Positions 5,508 through 5,638 of a stretch of 5,638 nucleotides of DNA are shown piece after piece. The notes beneath the pieces were generated by a model. It saw only the letters and a list, made by a program, of their open reading frames with translations. It searched no databases and was not told the origin of the DNA. Origin of the DNA: Desulfobacterales bacterium (GTDB taxonomy: Bacteria; Desulfobacterota; Desulfobacteria; Desulfobacterales; JAUCGF01); contig JAOZRC010000395.1 in the NCBI GenBank assembly GCA_029940345.1, forward strand, positions 1 through 5,638, written 5' to 3'. A program made the translations under genes and the position numbers. Numbering within the stretch: position 1 is the first letter of the stretch; every line of letters begins with the position of its first letter.

Positions 5508-5638
5508 TATAGCTTTTAAGATAAAGCTTTTGGGGTGAGCCGGTGGGGCATCGCCAAGTAAAATTGTGTATAATACAAAATGGTTAGCAGGCGATGACCA
5601 CCCTACATCGAACCAAAAGCTTTTTCTTAAAGCCTATA
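5508..5638. repeat. 131-bp imperfect fold-back (MITE-like), reaching window edge
   Basis: The left arm (5508-5555) and the reverse complement of the right arm (5638-5590) share TATAG, then CTTT and AAGA-AAAGCTTTTGG with two one-base gaps and one substitution. After a diverged middle they share CATCGCC, with GGTGG-type bases before it. The inner part (GGTGGGGCATCGCC against GGCGATGACCACCC) resembles GGTGGGC/GCCCACC palindromes scattered in many bacterial genomes. About 34 AT-rich bases lie between the arms. There is no transposase, so this would be a non-autonomous element or a structured RNA. The true end may lie outside the window. Confidence 0.55.

Larger units (their letters stand above)
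5028..5638. other. Gene-poor, AT-rich region dense in inverted repeats
   Basis: These 611 bases upstream of the PIG-L operon contain no open frame that looks like a protein. They contain, in order, a small dyad at 5054-5065 (CTTAA-TC-TTAAG), a REP/BIME-like palindrome pair, overlapping opposed promoter-like matches at 5260-5311, a short repeat of S41 gene sequence, a strong promoter-like match, a 35-base hairpin and a 131-bp fold-back reaching the window edge. The density of foldable DNA suggests a landing site for small non-autonomous elements. Confidence 0.6.

Noticed and set aside
5424..5519. 31-codon + strand frame starting just after the TTGACT/TATACT promoter match
   Set aside because: There is no ribosome binding site, and the first codons are simply the hairpin read as protein.
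5028..5638. CRISPR array or attC-type cassette site in the repeat-rich end
   Set aside because: The repeats are inverted pairs of different kinds, not regularly spaced direct repeats, and no integrase or Cas gene is present.

Overview
This is a 5.6 kb stretch of bacterial chromosome with two gene clusters facing each other (convergent around 2470-2600) and a gene-poor, repeat-rich right end. The genes are of moderate to low GC, with AT-rich gaps. The S41 protease has a signal peptide. By family recollection only, the protein types (S41 protease, large AAA ATPase of the archaeal/STAND kind, PIG-L deacetylase, lactonase-like metallo-hydrolase, CDRWCERC-type Cys protein) recall Desulfobacterota or FCB-group Gram-negatives. 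No marker gene fixes the taxonomy.

Left cluster, + strand: after about 150 bases of leader with a doubtful gene tail (1-114), an exported S41-family serine protease (151-1284) overlaps by four bases (GTGA) an ATPase gene (1281-2468). The ATPase reads in one frame through Walker A, Walker B, a sensor-like segment and a C-terminal winged helix. It is interrupted by an in-frame TAA at 1596-1598 and lacks the usual N-terminal lead-in before Walker A. It is best treated as a broken gene, although the TAA is followed at once by an ATG.

Right cluster, - strand, probably one operon read leftward: a PIG-L/LmbE-type zinc deacetylase (5027-4335), an MBL-fold metallo-hydrolase of the lactonase-like kind (4282-3440), and an uncharacterised 272-residue protein with five cysteines clustered near its N terminus (3418-2600). 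Two zinc hydrolases plus a probable metal-binding protein suggest small-molecule hydrolysis or detoxification, but no substrate can be read from the sequence.

Right end, 5028-5638: no convincing gene. It holds a REP/BIME-like pair of palindromes with TTTGCAA cores (5133-5192), several sigma70-like promoter matches, a 35-base hairpin (5431-5465) just downstream of the best one, and an imperfect 131-bp fold-back (5508-5638) that reaches the window edge and looks like a MITE or similar non-autonomous element. A 21-of-22 match between 5361-5382 and the signal-peptide codons of the S41 gene is unexplained. I see no convincing new defence or mobile system. The most unusual material is the structured intergenic DNA, the interrupted ATPase and the Cys-cluster protein.
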